In this document: positions 9,150-19,572 of the stretch, one piece after another | How the letters are laid out: each line of letters begins with the position of its first letter | Numbering within the stretch: position 1 is the stretch's first letter | Origin: Granulicella aggregans | Lineage (GTDB): Bacteria; Acidobacteriota; Terriglobia; Terriglobales; Acidobacteriaceae | NCBI RefSeq assembly: GCF_025685565.1 | Contig: NZ_JAGSYE010000002.1 | Location: 124,001-188,000 of the forward strand | Direction: 5' to 3' | DNA length: 64,000 bases | Notes under the pieces: model-generated | The model's database searches: none | Told to the model about the DNA's origin: nothing | Seen by the model: the letters and a program-made list of their open reading frames with translations, nothing else | Position numbers and translations under genes: made by a program

Positions 9150-9865
9150 ATGGCCACACTCGTCGCGCGCCCCGTCAAAACCCGCACCGACGACATCTAC
9201 TTCGTTGGCATCTCCGTCGCCATGTTGATCACGGTTGTCGCTGGTTTTTCTCGCACCTATTTCTTCAAGGGCATGTTCCTTGCGCCGCTGCACAGCACAC
9301 TGCTCCATTTTCACGGCGCCGCCTTCTCCGCGTGGATCATCCTCTTCGTCGTCCAGACACTCCTGGTCGCTGGCCGCAACCTGCCTTTGCACCGAAAGCT
9401 CGGCTACGCTGGTGCGGTTCTTACCGGACTCATGGTGATCCTCGGCATAACAGTGACCGTGATCTCCGTTCACGAAGGGCGCACGCCAGACATCTTCACC
9501 CCGCCCATGTTCCTCGTCCTCAACATCTACGGAGTGCTCCTCTTCGGGAGTTTTGTAGCGCTTGCGGTCATCCTTCGCAACAATCGCACCGTTCACAAAC
9601 GTCTCATGCTGCTGGCGACCCTCAATCTTTTCCCCCTGCCACTACGCGGATTTTTGTTTTCATCGTTCATAAGCCTGCGCTGAACGCGGTAACGCTGATT
9701 GCCTTCACGCTCAGCCTCCTCGTCTTCGATCTGATCTCCCGCCGCAAACCCTACGCGGTCACCACCATTGGCTCGCTCATCGTCCTATCGGTCTTCCCCA
9801 TGGCCAACGCTCTCGGACATCTCCCCTTCATGCAGCACTTCGCTGCTTATGTGCTTCGGCCCTAG
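9150..9865 (+). pseudogene. multi-pass membrane protein, paralog 2, interrupted by a -1 frame change
   Basis: A tandem copy of the preceding gene, with AGGAG 12 bases upstream of the ATG. The first frame, to residue ~160, matches paralog 1 (HFHGAAFSAWIILFVVQ, LHRKLGYAGAV, NNRTVHKRLMLLATLN), then soon stops at 9681-9683. The rest of the family sequence (ALNAVTLIAFTLSLLVFDL and on) continues in the -1 frame to 9865. The switch falls in TTTTCCCCC at 9628-9636. One extra C, or ribosomal slippage on T-TTC-CCC, would give a continuous 238-residue protein reading LNLFPPATTRIF. It may be a recent pseudogene, a sequencing error in the homopolymer, or a recoded gene. Confidence 0.75.
9628..9636 (+). 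other. slippery-type homopolymer at the frame change
   Basis: The bases TTTTCCCCC are read in frame as CTT-TTC-CCC-CTG. The heptamer T-TTC-CCC fits the X-XXY-YYZ form of -1 slippery sites. Slipping back by one after CCC gives exactly the paralogous reading frame. I saw no obvious downstream pseudoknot, so a one-base deletion remains the simplest explanation. Confidence 0.5.
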
Positions 9866-9904
9866 CTATTTGGTTGCCGCTTTCAATTGCGTCACAATAG
9901 TTGC

Positions 9905-10294
9905 ATGGAGACGGTTCGCATCGACAAGTGGCTCTGGGCTGCGCGTTTCTTCAAGACCCGCGCTCTTGCCTCAGACGCCTGCGATATCGGCCGCGTCGAA
10001 TCGAACGGTCACCGCGCCAAGGCGGCACGCGATGTCCGGCTCGGAGACAAGCTGCGTATCACCAACGAAGCGGGCATCTTTGAGATAGAAGTCCTACAGC
10101 TCACCGAAGTACGCGGTCCGGCTGCCGTTGCTCAAGGTTTGTATCGTGAATCAGCAGAAAGCAGGGCCGCGCGCGCTAAGGTGACGGAAGAGCGTAAACA
10201 GATGCTCGAAGCCGGAGGCATGACCGAGGGGCGTCCCTCCAAGCGCGACCGCAGGGACATCAACAAACTTCGCGGCCGCATCCATCGCTTTTGA
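9905..10294 (+). CDS. hslR: S4-domain RNA-binding protein, Hsp15-like
   Basis: A 129-residue protein resembling Hsp15 (HslR), which binds 50S subunits carrying stalled nascent chains and helps recycle them. The S4 fold is visible in METVRIDKWLWAARFFKTRA through DARDVRLGDKLRITN-type segments near residues 1-60. A basic tail follows (KRDRRDINKLRGRIHRF). The ATG at 9905 begins exactly at the conserved motif and is preferred over the ATG six codons earlier. Length matches Hsp15. It lies 39 bases after the frameshifted membrane gene. Confidence 0.88.
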   Translation: METVRIDKWLWAARFFKTRALASDACDIGRVESNGHRAKAARDVRLGDKLRITNEAGIFEIEVLQLTEVRGPAAVAQGLYRESAESRAARAKVTEERKQMLEAGGMTEGRPSKRDRRDINKLRGRIHRF

Positions 10295-10403
10295 TCGAAC
10301 ACTGCAATACTTGCCTTCGGCACCCACGGCCCCTGATACTTTGATCTTCGCTAAAATAGTATCCGGCCAACCAGCACTCGCGGTCGCAGAGGGAGCCTCG
10401 CAG

Positions 10404-11687
10404 ATGGCCGATAGGGAACATGTAGACCGCCTGCTATCCGGTGTCGTCGCCTGGAATGAGTGGCGCACCGCCAACCCAAACATCGTTCCCAAGCTTACCG
10501 AGGCTGACCTCTTCCGCGGCAGGCTTGATAAAGCCGACCTCCGCAACGCACGCATGCACGGAGCAAACCTGAATCAGGCAAGCCTCAACGGAGCTCACCT
10601 CGAGGGCGCGCGTCTGGGTGAGGTGAACCTCAGCAACGCTAAGCTAACCGAAGCCCGCCTTGACGGTACCGACCTCGTCGAAGCTAACCTCAAGGGCGCT
10701 TCGCTTTATCGCGCTTCCCTCCGCAATGCGAACCTCGCCGGAGTCAATCTCTCCCACGCCAATCTGCGCAACGCCTGGATATCTCATGCGAACCTGGAGC
10801 GAGCCAACCTGAGCGGAGTGATGGCCCAGAGCGACCTCGACCAGTTCAACAGATCCAACCTCGACCAGGCGAACCTGAAGGGGGCGAATCTCTCTGGCGC
10901 GAACTTCAGCGGCGCGGACCTCAAAAGAGCCGATCTCAGCGGCGCGAATCTCACCGACTCCGTCCTCTCCTATGCCGAGATGCAGGGCGTCCGGCTCGAC
11001 CGCGCGATCCTCATCGACACCGACCTGCGCCACGCCGACCTGACAGGCGCGTCCATCTACGGCATCTCGGCCTGGAGCCTGAAGACCGAAGGGGCCAAGC
11101 AGCTCGACCTGGTGATTCAGCGCTCCGAGACCGATACGCCCTTCATGCTCGACGACATCGAAGTGGCCCAGTTCATCTACATGATGCTCGACAACCAGCG
11201 TGTCCGGAGAGTCATCGACAAGATCACGTCCAAGGTCGTGCTGATCCTTGGCCGCTTTGGTCCGGAGCGGAAGGCGATACTCGACGGACTCCGCGTCCAG
11301 CTTCGCCTGCACAACTACCTGCCGATCATCTTCGACTTCGAGAAGCCCGACAATCGAGACCTGACCGAGACCGTCCGCACACTGGCGCACCTTGCGCGGT
11401 TTGTCATCGCCGACCTGACCGATGCGAAGAGTCTGCCGCAGGAACTGGAGACCATCATCCCCGGCCTGCCCTCGCTCCCAGTGCAGCCCATCATCCTGAC
11501 CGGCTCGCCGGAGTACGCCATGTTCGAGCACTTCGAGCGTTATCCCTGGGTGCTGCCGGTCGTCGAGTACCCCAGTCTGTCCGTGCTCGTCGACGCACTT
11601 CAGGTCAGCATCATCGAGCCCGCCGAACGTCTGGCCCAGCAGCAGATCGAGCACGCCCCGACCTCAAGGCCGCGTGTCGTCCTCTAG
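10404..11687 (+). CDS. pentapeptide-repeat protein with C-terminal Rossmann/TIR-like domain
   Basis: The ATG at 10404, with GGGAG upstream, gives 427 residues; the frame is open for 31 codons before it without a good start. Residues ~10-30 contain VVAWNEWRTANP. Then come about 35-40 A(N/D)LxxA pentapeptides (~30-235), forming a right-handed quadrilateral beta-helix. A linker (DDIEVAQFIYMMLDNQRVRR) leads to a C-terminal alpha/beta domain (~285-400). That domain alternates strands and helices: VVLILGRFG, a helix, YLPIIFDFE, a helix, RFVIADLTD, a helix and PVQPIILTG. The order suggests a TIR-like or deoxyribosyltransferase-like Rossmannoid fold. Function is unknown; a nucleotide-related signalling or defence role is only inference. 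It converges with the fucosidase. Confidence 0.8.
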   Translation: MADREHVDRLLSGVVAWNEWRTANPNIVPKLTEADLFRGRLDKADLRNARMHGANLNQASLNGAHLEGARLGEVNLSNAKLTEARLDGTDLVEANLKGASLYRASLRNANLAGVNLSHANLRNAWISHANLERANLSGVMAQSDLDQFNRSNLDQANLKGANLSGANFSGADLKRADLSGANLTDSVLSYAEMQGVRLDRAILIDTDLRHADLTGASIYGISAWSLKTEGAKQLDLVIQRSETDTPFMLDDIEVAQFIYMMLDNQRVRRVIDKITSKVVLILGRFGPERKAILDGLRVQLRLHNYLPIIFDFEKPDNRDLTETVRTLAHLARFVIADLTDAKSLPQELETIIPGLPSLPVQPIILTGSPEYAMFEHFERYPWVLPVVEYPSLSVLVDALQVSIIEPAERLAQQQIEHAPTSRPRVVL

Positions 11688-13129
11688 CTCGTGGTCAGCA
11701 CCAGCACCGTCGCGATCGGGTCAAGCGCCTTTGCGGGCAATGTAACATCGGTGCCGCCGTCCGACTTCGTTACTTTCAGCTTCTTGTGCGCCGGATCGCC
11801 CAAGAGGTATGCACCAGTCACATTGCGCTGCACGTTATCGAGGTGAAACGACGCTCCCGGCCACTGAAACAGCTCAATGTAGATCTTGTCCTTCTTCGTA
11901 GTAGACCGCCACTTCCACTCCGGAATGAACTTCGGCTTGCCTTCGCCGTCCTTCTCGGTCGCGCTGAAGCTGCCTGCCTCCGGGCCAAACAGTGTCGGTT
12001 GCGTTCCGTAGATCGCCTCGCCATTCACCGCCAGCCATTTGCCAACCTGTTGCAGGCGCTCCACCTCAGCCGGCGGCACATCGCCCATGGAATCCGGCCC
12101 GATGTTCAACAGGTAGTTTCCACCTTTGCTTGCGATGTCGATCAGATTACGCAGAAGCGTCTCGGTCGACTTGAAGTTCATGTCGTAAGACTTGTAGCCC
12201 CACGTGTCGTTCATCGTCATGCAGGCCTCCCAGTCGCGCCCTGGATAACCTTGCGGGGGGATGTACTGCTCCGGAGTATCGGTGTCGCCCTTGTAGCCGC
12301 CACCAAGCCGGTTGTTCCAGATGAGGTTGGGGTGCTGGTTCAGCAGCGCGACGATCTCGCCTGCAAGGGCGGGAGTCATGTCCTCGGTCGGTGTATCGAA
12401 CCAGATGACGACCGGAAAATCTCCATAGTTCGTCAGCAACTCCTTCAACTGAGGAATCGCCTTGGTATGCAGATAGGTTGCAAAGTCACCATCCTGCGCC
12501 TTGTCCCAATGATGCGTCGGCAGGTTGTGGTCGCCGGTCTTATAAGCCGCGCCGCCCGGTGCTGTCCAGTCCTGGTCCTGCGAGTAGTAGAAGCCCAGCT
12601 TCAAACCCTGCTTGCGGCACTCCTCGGCAAGTTCGCGGATGGGGTCGCGATGGAAGGGCGTCGCCTGCACGATGTTGAATGGATCGGCCTTCGAATCGAA
12701 CATGGCGAAGCCGTCGTGATGCTTAGCCGTGATGACGATGTACTTCATGCCCGCAGCTTTTGCGAGGGAGACAATCGTATGAGCGTTGAAGTCGGTCGGA
12801 TTGAACTTCGGTGCAAGCGCCTTGTAGTCGGCCACGGGTATCGATGCGGAGTTCATGATCCACTCGCCGATAAAGCCGACGGGCTTGCCGTCCCACGTCC
12901 CTGCCGGGATCGAGTACAGACCCCAATGAATAAACATACCGAAGCGCGCCTCGCGCCACCATGCCATACGCGCATCGCGCTGAGCGGGCGTTTCGGTGTC
13001 CTGAATCGCGGCCACTGGATGGGCCGATGCGACGGTGTAACGCTCGCCTTCAACCTGCGCTGATGCTGAACCGGCCCGCGCACCCAGCGCGACCGCAACT
13101 CCTGCTACGACCCAACGGCTGATCTTCAA
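11684..13129 (-). CDS. alpha-L-fucosidase, GH29
   Basis: A secreted 481-residue glycoside hydrolase that removes terminal fucose from glycans. The start is TTG at 13129 with AGGAG seven bases upstream. A signal peptide (VVAGVAVALGARAGSASA) precedes the mature enzyme. GH29 hallmarks are RFGMFIHWGLYSIPAGTW near residue 62, AKHHDGFAMFDS, the nucleophile region VIWFDTPTED, and GGNYLLNIGPDSMGDVP. The catalytic barrel is followed by a C-terminal beta domain. It is 30 bases downstream of the small membrane gene, so it may be the last gene of the eno transcript. The 3' end overlaps the pentapeptide gene by 4 bases. Confidence 0.93.
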   Translation of the reverse strand: MKISRWVVAGVAVALGARAGSASAQVEGERYTVASAHPVAAIQDTETPAQRDARMAWWREARFGMFIHWGLYSIPAGTWDGKPVGFIGEWIMNSASIPVADYKALAPKFNPTDFNAHTIVSLAKAAGMKYIVITAKHHDGFAMFDSKADPFNIVQATPFHRDPIRELAEECRKQGLKLGFYYSQDQDWTAPGGAAYKTGDHNLPTHHWDKAQDGDFATYLHTKAIPQLKELLTNYGDFPVVIWFDTPTEDMTPALAGEIVALLNQHPNLIWNNRLGGGYKGDTDTPEQYIPPQGYPGRDWEACMTMNDTWGYKSYDMNFKSTETLLRNLIDIASKGGNYLLNIGPDSMGDVPPAEVERLQQVGKWLAVNGEAIYGTQPTLFGPEAGSFSATEKDGEGKPKFIPEWKWRSTTKKDKIYIELFQWPGASFHLDNVQRNVTGAYLLGDPAHKKLKVTKSDGGTDVTLPAKALDPIATVLVLTTS

Positions 13130-13159
13130 TCGCTGCTCCTGGAGCCAGAGCGTCGCGCT

Positions 13160-13408
13160 CTATGCTCCGAGAAATATCTCACACAGTGCCCACGACACGC
13201 ACCCCAGCATCAGCAGTCCACACTTATGGTGCAGCGGACTGCTGTAAGTGGAGGGATGAGTGAGCGACACATGAACGTGGTTCTGGATCTTGCAGATCGC
13301 GATGCCGACCGCCGCCGCACTGATTGCAATCATGCGCCGGGCAGCGGGTCCCAGGAAAACGATCCTCACACCGGAACGTAAACTCCGCGACAGAGCGTCG
13401 ATTTTCAC
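13160..13408 (-). CDS. small membrane protein, translationally coupled
   Basis: An 82-residue protein starting at a GTG whose bases overlap the TGA of the gene before it (GTGA), with GGAG upstream. It has two hydrophobic segments, about residues 13-37 (VRIVFLGPAARRMIAISAAA) and 62-80 (CGLLMLGCVSWALCEIFL), separated by a loop with several histidines. The overlap implies coupled translation with the exported protein upstream. I do not recognise the family. The GTG start is an inference from the overlap and the ribosome site. Confidence 0.55.
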   Translation of the reverse strand: MKIDALSRSLRSGVRIVFLGPAARRMIAISAAAVGIAICKIQNHVHVSLTHPSTYSSPLHHKCGLLMLGCVSWALCEIFLGA

Positions 13409-14085
13409 GGTGACTTCTCCGGATGTTCCTTGAACCAATTCGCTTGAGCTGTTGCAAGTTCCATACGATGTACTTCGATCACTGCCTGCGCCGCGGCCTG
13501 TTGCCTGGCCTTCATGACGACCGCCGTCTGCGCCAACGCTTTGTTTGTGCATTGCCGGAGGATCGCAGCCTTCTCCGGCGTGAACGTCTTTGCCGCGAGT
13601 GCCTTCTCTTGTGGCGTCAACATAGCCGCCATACTACGCCGCTCTTCCTCGCTTACTGCTTTAGCAGTTTTGTCGGCTGCATCTTCACCCGCACTCTGTG
13701 CACCGGCGAGTTCGTCACCGTTTAGCGCGGCGTTTGAATGGGCCTTCAATGCCGCGCTGGAGACCTTCTGCCCGGCACTCGAAGTTGCTATCTTGGCAAG
13801 CAGCCGAGCTTGTGGGTCGGTTAGGCACGCTTCATAGAAAGGCACCGCCGCGTCGACGAAATCAACCTTCGCAATGGCCGCCTCTTCTTCGGAATAAACG
13901 TCTGTCGGCCACCAGGGAGGAAGCCCTGACCGCTGTTGCTCCATCTGGTCATGGACAAGCTTCGCATTTGACTCAAAGAATCCGCCCGCGCTAAGCCAAG
14001 CGCGAAGACCATCCGGCGTCAGCGAATCACCCGCTGACGCCGGGCCAATCATCAAAAAGAGGAGCAACTTCGGCAACACGGTCAA
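13405..14085 (-). CDS. exported alpha-helical protein of unknown function
   Basis: A 226-residue protein with an N-terminal signal peptide (LPKLLLFLMIGPASAG). The mature part is Ala/Lys/Glu-rich and helical, with FVDAAVPFYEACLTDPQARLLAKIATSS and MLTPQEKALAAKTFTPEKAA. The layout is reminiscent of DUF2059-type periplasmic proteins, but the match is not decisive. The start is TTG at 14085, with AGGAG overlapping the enolase stop codon; a GTG at 14079 is also possible. Eight bases separate it from eno, and its stop overlaps the small membrane gene. Confidence 0.65.
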   Translation of the reverse strand: MTVLPKLLLFLMIGPASAGDSLTPDGLRAWLSAGGFFESNAKLVHDQMEQQRSGLPPWWPTDVYSEEEAAIAKVDFVDAAVPFYEACLTDPQARLLAKIATSSAGQKVSSAALKAHSNAALNGDELAGAQSAGEDAADKTAKAVSEEERRSMAAMLTPQEKALAAKTFTPEKAAILRQCTNKALAQTAVVMKARQQAAAQAVIEVHRMELATAQANWFKEHPEKSP

Positions 14086-14093
14086 GGCGTCTC

Positions 14094-15814
<1,721 letters not shown>

Positions 15815-16798
15815 ATGAATATGACATTCGCAAGAAGGTACACCGGACTTTGGCTCGCAGTCTGCTCGTTCGCCGCCGCTCCCATCCTCACAGTGGGTCA
15901 CGCCCAGGCGCAGGCCACGGGCGTCTCAAATCCCCCGCCGGTCACGATTGAAGCTACGCCGGATGAGGCTCCTGTGCTGCATCAGAAGCCCTCCGCCGCT
16001 GTCGCCTATGCACCTGGTTCACCGGAGGCCCACGCAGTTCAGGCGCAGCCGCAATCGCAGGTGCCACCGGCCTCGGCGACCACCTATGGCGCCTATGTTC
16101 CCTATCGCCCTGCGGGCAGCGCAATGGCCGCCACACCACACGATCCCGACGGTGACATCGTGACGACTCCGGTCACGCAGCACGAGGCCAACGAGGACGC
16201 GGGAATCGTGACCTACGTTCCCTCTCGCCCGAATGAGGTTCCGAGCGGAACTCTTTTCACGGTACGCATTCGCGAGACCATATCGACCGCAAGCACTCCG
16301 GTCGGAACCAGGTTCACCGCCGAAGTAACGCAGCCGATGCAACATGAAGGCCGGGTAGTGATTCCGGTTGGCTCAGTTCTTCATGGCCGAGTGACGGTTG
16401 CGCGTGGCGGCCGCCGTATCGGCGGACCAGCGGCTATCCATCTTCTGCCGGAGTCCGTCACCCTGCCCGATGGCACGCACTACATTCTTCATGCGCAGGT
16501 GATCGACACCAGCGAGCACAATGTGACCCGCATCAACGATGAAGGGACGATCCTTCGGCGCGACCACGTCAAGGGCACCCTGGCCGCGATGTCGCTTACC
16601 ACGGGCGGTGCCGCTGCCACAGGTGCGGTCTTCGGCGGAGTCCCCGGAGCCTTCATCGGCGCAGGAATCGGCGCGGGTGTGAGCACCGTCTGGTGGCTCA
16701 AGCAGGATCGTCAGGAGACTGTGCCGCAGAATACCACCCTGGTCTTCAGTCTCAGCACTCCCATGTCCATCACACCGGTCACGATGGGGACAGAATAG
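15815..16798 (+). CDS. exported VirB10/TrbI-like beta-barrel protein with glycine-rich segment
   Basis: The ATG at 15815 gives about 327 residues with a signal peptide (GLWLAVCSFAAAPILTVGHAQA). The next ~110 residues are Pro/Ala-rich and disordered. From PSGTLFTVRIRETISTASTP onwards, the sequence resembles the VirB10/TrbI C-terminal beta domain: threshold-type strands with EGRVVIPVGSVLHGRV and VTLPDGTHYILHAQ. A glycine-zipper-like segment (GAVFGGVPGAFIGAGIGAGV) could enter a membrane. No other secretion genes are near, so it probably is a free-standing envelope protein. A rho-independent terminator follows. Confidence 0.65.
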   Translation: MNMTFARRYTGLWLAVCSFAAAPILTVGHAQAQATGVSNPPPVTIEATPDEAPVLHQKPSAAVAYAPGSPEAHAVQAQPQSQVPPASATTYGAYVPYRPAGSAMAATPHDPDGDIVTTPVTQHEANEDAGIVTYVPSRPNEVPSGTLFTVRIRETISTASTPVGTRFTAEVTQPMQHEGRVVIPVGSVLHGRVTVARGGRRIGGPAAIHLLPESVTLPDGTHYILHAQVIDTSEHNVTRINDEGTILRRDHVKGTLAAMSLTTGGAAATGAVFGGVPGAFIGAGIGAGVSTVWWLKQDRQETVPQNTTLVFSLSTPMSITPVTMGTE

Positions 16799-16824
16799 GT
16801 TTGTTTCACTTGTTGAAGATGAAG

Positions 16825-16851
16825 AGCCCCGGCAATCGCCGGGGCTTTCTG
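16825..16851 (+). terminator. rho-independent terminator
   Basis: A 9-bp GC-rich stem (agccccggc / gccggggct) with a 4-base loop is followed by a short T-rich tract (tttct). It begins 27 bases after the stop codon of the exported protein. The hairpin could also act for the convergent kinase gene, whose stop is at 16925. Confidence 0.85.
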
Positions 16852-16924
16852 TCTTCGATACCAAACGGTTCGGGGGCCCAATCCATCGCGCCTTTGTTTC
16901 ACGCGATGGATAGGACGTAAAGAG

Positions 16925-19429
16925 CTAATCCCTCACCTGCGCCAGCAGCCGTTTCCAGTTCTTCTTATTCCTGCTGTAACTCTTCTTCAGGTCTTCGAGA
17001 ATCCGCTCGAAGTCGCCATGCCCTTGCAGCTTGCGCCACGCCGGATTCTTCGAGAACCAAGGATAGTTCTCATTCCCCAGATAGATCGCCCGCCTCAGCC
17101 AGTGAAGCGCTTCGGACTCATCCCCTTCCAGCGCAAAGTACGTTGCCAGGCGATAGGCCATCTCGCTATCCGCCTCAGCCGCTGAAAGCGTTTCCTCGAG
17201 AATGAAGGATGCAGCCTTCTGCCGGTCGCCGAGTTGGACGTAGCAAAGCGCGATCGTCGGAAACACAATTCGCAACGAAGACTCGTCGCTGACTACTGCT
17301 TCCAGCGTCTCAATCGCCTTATTCAAATCTCCCAGGCGCATCTGCTGGTAGCCCTGAGAGATCCGAAGCAGTGGCTGCCGTGGCTCCAGCGTCAACCCTT
17401 TATCAATCTCTTCACCGGCAAGCTCAAGCTGATTCTGATACTGATACACCCGCGCGCGATGGTTGTAGATCATCGCCGCGTTAGACGGATTCATGCGCAG
17501 CGAGATGTTGAACTGCTCCAGCGCCTCTTCGTACATGCCGTCGATGCGCAGCGTCTGACCAGCAACCAGATGCACGTTCCAGTCGTTCCCGGCCGTCTGC
17601 AACAGATTCTCGATGCCGTGGCGAGCAGACTCTTTCTCGCCCCGTGAGAGCAGCATGTAGACGCGATAAAGATTGGCCTCGACGGATGATGGATCGAGCG
17701 AAAGCGCCTTATCGAACGCACGCCGCGCCTCCAGAACGTGCATCTGGCCGCCTAGCCCATGCCGCGCATACTGCAGGTGCGTGATCCCAAGCCCGGACCA
17801 ACCCGGAGCATAGTCCGGATCCTGCTTCACCACCGAATCAAAGAGATAGCGCGCCCGATCCAGGTCGTCCCGGCTTCCGGTCCGCGAGATGAACGACGAG
17901 AGCACGGCCCGCGCTTGCAGATAGTCCTCGGACAAGATCTGCGTCAACGAAGCATCGCGTGCATTGTCGCTGCTCGTCTTCAGGTCGCCGAATCCGTGTA
18001 GCGTGCTGAAGACCTCGTTCGTGATCTCCGATTGCACCGAGATCAGATCGAACGACTCCACATTGATCGATCCACCCGCGCGAACACTCTGCCCCGGAAC
18101 ATCCAGAAGCTGCCAGTTCAGGTCGAAGCCCTTGTCCGAGCTCATGAAGTTGCCGGCCAGGACGTACTGCACCAGCAGTTTTTTGCCCACGCTCAAGGGA
18201 TCAAGCTGCTGCGTCGATACCGCCATCAGAGTGCTCGATGGCCGCACGACGAGGGAAGGCATCCGCGCCAGTCGCGCCCCGATTGCGTCCGCAAGCGCAT
18301 ATCCATAAAGAGGGGCTGTCGCTCCTGTCTCCGCTGTTCCGAGAGTGCCGAGGTTCACGAAGGGCAGCACCACAATGCTGTTCTGCTTCGCTGCCGTGGT
18401 CGCTCCAGGCTCGCGAAACCGCTCCGCGAGCATCGATAAAATACCGGTCGTCCGCTTCTCCTCTTCCGGAGTTTGCAATGCCAGCCGGCTCTGCGATGGC
18501 AGCAACGCGAGTGAATCGCCCGGCATGCCGACAGAGTCAAGCTGCATCTTCATCATGATCGTCTTGAGCGACTCGCGAACATCGGCGGCAGAGGCGAAAC
18601 GCGCCGAGGGCTGTTTCTCCAGGCAGCGCAGGATTACCGACTCCAATTCGACCGGCAGGCTGGGAACGATCTCACGAATAGGCGTCGGATCGGCAAACTG
18701 AATGGCACGGATGCTCTGGAACTCCTGCGCGTCGGGACGATGGAACGGGTGCCTTCCCGTCGCAAGCTCGTACAGGATCAACCCCAACGCGAAGATGTCC
18801 GACTGCACGCTCGACTGCCCGGTCACAAACTGCTCCGGTGCCATGTAGGCGATCGTCCCTCCGCGCGCGGTGTAAGTGCCGCCCTGCGCCGCTGTCCGCT
18901 TGTTCGTCGGTCGTGCCGGGTCGAACTCCGCCTCATCCGCGTTCAGCCGCCGCGCCAGACCGAAGTCGAGAATTTTGATCAGACCGCCCTCGGTCAGCAT
19001 AACGTTCGCAGGTTTCAGGTCACGGTGGAAGATGCCTAACTGGTGGGCTGCGGAGAGCCCGTCGGCGATCTGAATACCGCCCGAGAGAACGAGCTGAAGA
19101 CTCGACGGCCCCGCCTGGATGAGCTTGTCCAGGCTCTTTCCAGGGATGTACTGCATGACGATGTAGGCCTCTTCAGCGTCCCCCGATTCGTTGGGAGTTT
19201 CGCCCACATCATAGATAGCGCAGACGTTAGGATGATCGATGGCCGAGGCCAAACGTGCTTCGCGAAGCTGTGTCGTCCGCATCTGCTCCAGCGTCAACGC
19301 GCCTCGTTTCAACAGTTTCATGACGACCGGGCGCTGCAGCAGCGTGTCGTTCGCAAGGTACACGACTCCGCTTCCGCCAGCTCCAATCTTGCGGACAAAC
19401 TCGTAGTGCTCGATGATGCGTCGGGCCAT
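16925..19429 (-). CDS. serine/threonine protein kinase with TolB/FlgO-like and TPR domains
   Basis: An 834-residue signalling protein. The kinase domain (about 8-280) has the glycine loop GAGGSG, Lys38, HRDLKPANVM with catalytic Asp137, DFG at 155-157 and APEQ, so it looks active. About residues 345-470 (IVVLPFVNLGT to GGSINVESFDL) resemble the TolB-N/FlgO-type domain found in bacterial adenylate-cyclase/kinase-TPR proteins. The remainder contains about eight TPR units (for example YAPGWSGLGITHLQYARH and EALEQFNISLRMNPSNAAM). No clear membrane helix was seen, unlike PknB-type receptors. It is divergent from the EAL gene, with 293 bases between. Confidence 0.93.
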   Translation of the reverse strand: MARRIIEHYEFVRKIGAGGSGVVYLANDTLLQRPVVMKLLKRGALTLEQMRTTQLREARLASAIDHPNVCAIYDVGETPNESGDAEEAYIVMQYIPGKSLDKLIQAGPSSLQLVLSGGIQIADGLSAAHQLGIFHRDLKPANVMLTEGGLIKILDFGLARRLNADEAEFDPARPTNKRTAAQGGTYTARGGTIAYMAPEQFVTGQSSVQSDIFALGLILYELATGRHPFHRPDAQEFQSIRAIQFADPTPIREIVPSLPVELESVILRCLEKQPSARFASAADVRESLKTIMMKMQLDSVGMPGDSLALLPSQSRLALQTPEEEKRTTGILSMLAERFREPGATTAAKQNSIVVLPFVNLGTLGTAETGATAPLYGYALADAIGARLARMPSLVVRPSSTLMAVSTQQLDPLSVGKKLLVQYVLAGNFMSSDKGFDLNWQLLDVPGQSVRAGGSINVESFDLISVQSEITNEVFSTLHGFGDLKTSSDNARDASLTQILSEDYLQARAVLSSFISRTGSRDDLDRARYLFDSVVKQDPDYAPGWSGLGITHLQYARHGLGGQMHVLEARRAFDKALSLDPSSVEANLYRVYMLLSRGEKESARHGIENLLQTAGNDWNVHLVAGQTLRIDGMYEEALEQFNISLRMNPSNAAMIYNHRARVYQYQNQLELAGEEIDKGLTLEPRQPLLRISQGYQQMRLGDLNKAIETLEAVVSDESSLRIVFPTIALCYVQLGDRQKAASFILEETLSAAEADSEMAYRLATYFALEGDESEALHWLRRAIYLGNENYPWFSKNPAWRKLQGHGDFERILEDLKKSYSRNKKNWKRLLAQVRD

Positions 19430-19572
19430 GCCTTCATTATCGCAAGTTGTTGCGCCGAAAAGATGAACCTTCTGATACAGCTGCGCCTCGGGATCAGTGC
19501 CAATCCGTTATGAGAACGGAGCTTCCACGACATCTTTTCAATTGGAGGTCAATATCAGACAAGTGTTATTGG

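Noticed and set aside
8361..9683. Single long plus-strand open frame spanning both membrane paralogs
   Set aside because: Only its second half is family sequence; the first part is out of frame with paralog 1, whose own frame is 8401-9123.
10644..11654. Minus-strand open frame opposite the pentapeptide repeats
   Set aside because: Its V/E/G-rich repetitive sequence is a mirror of the pentapeptide codon pattern.
11786..13063. Long plus-strand open frame (425 codons) opposite the fucosidase
   Set aside because: High-GC antisense shadow: its residues are Arg/Leu/His-biased and unlike any family, while the minus strand has complete GH29 motifs.
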